DNA of 64,000 nt from Amycolatopsis sp. MtRt-6 (GTDB lineage: Bacteria; Actinomycetota; Actinomycetes; Mycobacteriales; Pseudonocardiaceae), in assembly GCF_017308975.1 (NCBI RefSeq), contig NZ_JADWPD010000021.1, positions 124,001 through 188,000 on the forward strand, written 5' to 3'. Below the pieces are notes generated by a model, which ran no database searches, was not told the DNA's origin, and saw nothing but the letters and a program-made list of their open reading frames with translations. Shown here one piece after another: positions 63,112 to 64,000 of this stretch (position 1 is the stretch's first letter; each line of letters starts with the position of its first letter). Position numbers and translations under genes: made by a program.

Positions 63112-64000
63112 TCAGGAGAACAGAGCGTCCGCCCAGTTCGACTCGCGGGTCACGCCCGGCGGGACCGCGAAGTGCGCCGACCCGGTGTGCTGGACGTACT
63201 CCATCATGGCGTCCTTCGACGACAGCGCCTGCTGCATCGGCACGTACTGCGTGCGGGTGTCGCGGTTGAACGCCAGGAAGAACAGCCCCGCTTCGAGGTG
63301 CCCGACGCCGTCGGAGCCGTCGACGAAGTTGTAGCCGCGCCGCAGGATCCGGACGCCGTTCAGGGCCTGGTGCGAGGCGAGCCGGACGTGGGCGTCCTCC
63401 GGGATCACCTTCTCGCCGCCCGCGCCGCCGACGTCCAGGTCGAGTTCGTCGAACTCCGCGGTCTGGCCCAGCGGGGCGCCGGTGCCCTTCGTGCGGCCGA
63501 CGATCTTCTCCTGGCCGTCCAGGGTTTCGCGGTCCCACGTCTCGATGTGCATCCGGATCCGGCGCGCCACCAGGTACGAGCCACCCGCCATCCACGCCTG
63601 GCCGTCACCCGCGGCAGCCCACACCTGGTCGCGCAGGAAGTCCGTGTCCTGGGACTTGATGTTGTTCGTGCCGTCCTTGAAGCCGAACAGGTTCCGCGGG
63701 GTCGGCTGCTCACGCGAAGTCGACGAGCTGCGGCCGAAGCCGAGCTGCGACCAGCGGACCTCGGTGACGCCGAAGCCGAGCCGCACCAGGTTGCGCACCG
63801 CGTGCACCGCCACCTGCGGGTCGTCCGCGCAGGCCTGGATGCACAGGTCGCCGCCGCTGCGGGCCGGGTCGAGCTTGTCCTTCGGGAACAGCGGCAGGTC
63901 GATCAGCTGCGGCGGGCGCTTGGCCGCCAGGCCGAACCGGTCGTCGAACAGCGACGGCCCGAACCCGATGGTCAGGGTCAGGTTCGACGCCGGCAGGTCG
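63112..64000 (-). CDS. efeB: Dyp-type peroxidase/deferrochelatase EfeB-like (5' partial)
   Basis: The reading frame is open to the end of the window, so the N terminus, where a Tat signal is expected, is missing. The 295 residues seen hold the Dyp motif GFKDGTNN with the conserved distal Asp, the heme region GLFFLAFNRDTR, and a typical C terminus (ALSSKDAMMEYVQHTGSA). EfeB removes iron from heme or oxidises dyes, and works with EfeUO iron uptake. Those partners would lie beyond the window, upstream of this gene. Confidence 0.92.
   Translation of the reverse strand, partial: DLPASNLTLTIGFGPSLFDDRFGLAAKRPPQLIDLPLFPKDKLDPARSGGDLCIQACADDPQVAVHAVRNLVRLGFGVTEVRWSQLGFGRSSSTSREQPTPRNLFGFKDGTNNIKSQDTDFLRDQVWAAAGDGQAWMAGGSYLVARRIRMHIETWDRETLDGQEKIVGRTKGTGAPLGQTAEFDELDLDVGGAGGEKVIPEDAHVRLASHQALNGVRILRRGYNFVDGSDGVGHLEAGLFFLAFNRDTRTQYVPMQQALSSKDAMMEYVQHTGSAHFAVPPGVTRESNWADALFS

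Overview
The window is chromosomal DNA of a very GC-rich actinomycete. Several signs point to the Pseudonocardiaceae, with an Amycolatopsis-like genome as the best guess. GTG and TTG starts are common. Many promoters look leaderless (a TANNNT box 6-8 bases before the start codon). Genes typical of actinobacteria are present: rpfB, protein O-mannosyltransferase, F420-type oxidoreductases, DivIVA-like proteins and an ECF sigma factor. The core gene order is that of the Mycobacterium tuberculosis block Rv1002c-Rv1021: pmt, rsmI, pabB, metG, tatD, rpfB, ksgA, ispE, pks16-like, pth, rplY, prs, glmU, TetR, mfd, mazG. The genus is inferred from these features, not tested.

Layout. 1-9.5 kb, accessory: the end of a large ALF-repeat/coiled-coil protein with a lipoprotein, a secreted GH20 hexosaminidase with a DasR-like site, an acyl-CoA synthetase, a membrane kinase, a methyltransferase and an AraC regulator. 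9.6-25.5 kb, conserved block: pmt<>rsmI, pabB, metG-tatD-rpfB-ksgA and ispE. Interrupting it are a TetR/quinone-oxidoreductase pair, a GH25-like protein without catalytic residues, a DrrAB-type exporter beside a broken PadR gene, and a SAM-I riboswitch upstream of a lone, degenerate MetN-like protein. 25.5-40 kb: ASCH protein, ABC-F ATPase, FAAL-like ligase, two small tandem DivIVA-motif proteins, pth and rplY, a lipoprotein, prs-glmU, a GGDEF protein, tRNA-Gln(UUG), a desaturase and TetR. 40-50 kb, accessory metabolism and regulation: GNAT, a NUDIX gene with an in-frame stop, isochorismatase-like protein, SDR, beta-lactamase fold, PQQ-type sugar dehydrogenase, a two-component system, DedA, XRE and LLM oxidoreductase. 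50-57 kb: mfd, a region of long inverted repeats, a SurA-like lipoprotein and mazG. 57-64 kb: an ECF sigma/zinc-finger membrane protein/ABC transporter operon with its own ECF-type promoter, a PPOX protein, SGNH hydrolase, TetR and an EfeB-type peroxidase cut by the window end.

How the genes fit together. The backbone serves translation and its quality control (metG, ksgA, rsmI, pth, rplY), precursor supply (ispE, prs, glmU, pabB), wall remodelling and resuscitation (rpfB, pmt) and DNA repair or nucleotide-pool sanitation (mfd, mazG). The inserted cassettes mostly carry their own regulator with a recognisable palindromic operator.

The most unusual features are an intergenic palindromic repeat family built on an AATGTGGCC core (four loci, each 5-18 bp after the stop of a plus-strand gene), the riboswitch-controlled 30-codon ORF plus inactive-looking MetN/NIL protein, two nested long inverted repeats downstream of mfd, and several decayed or catalytically altered genes.
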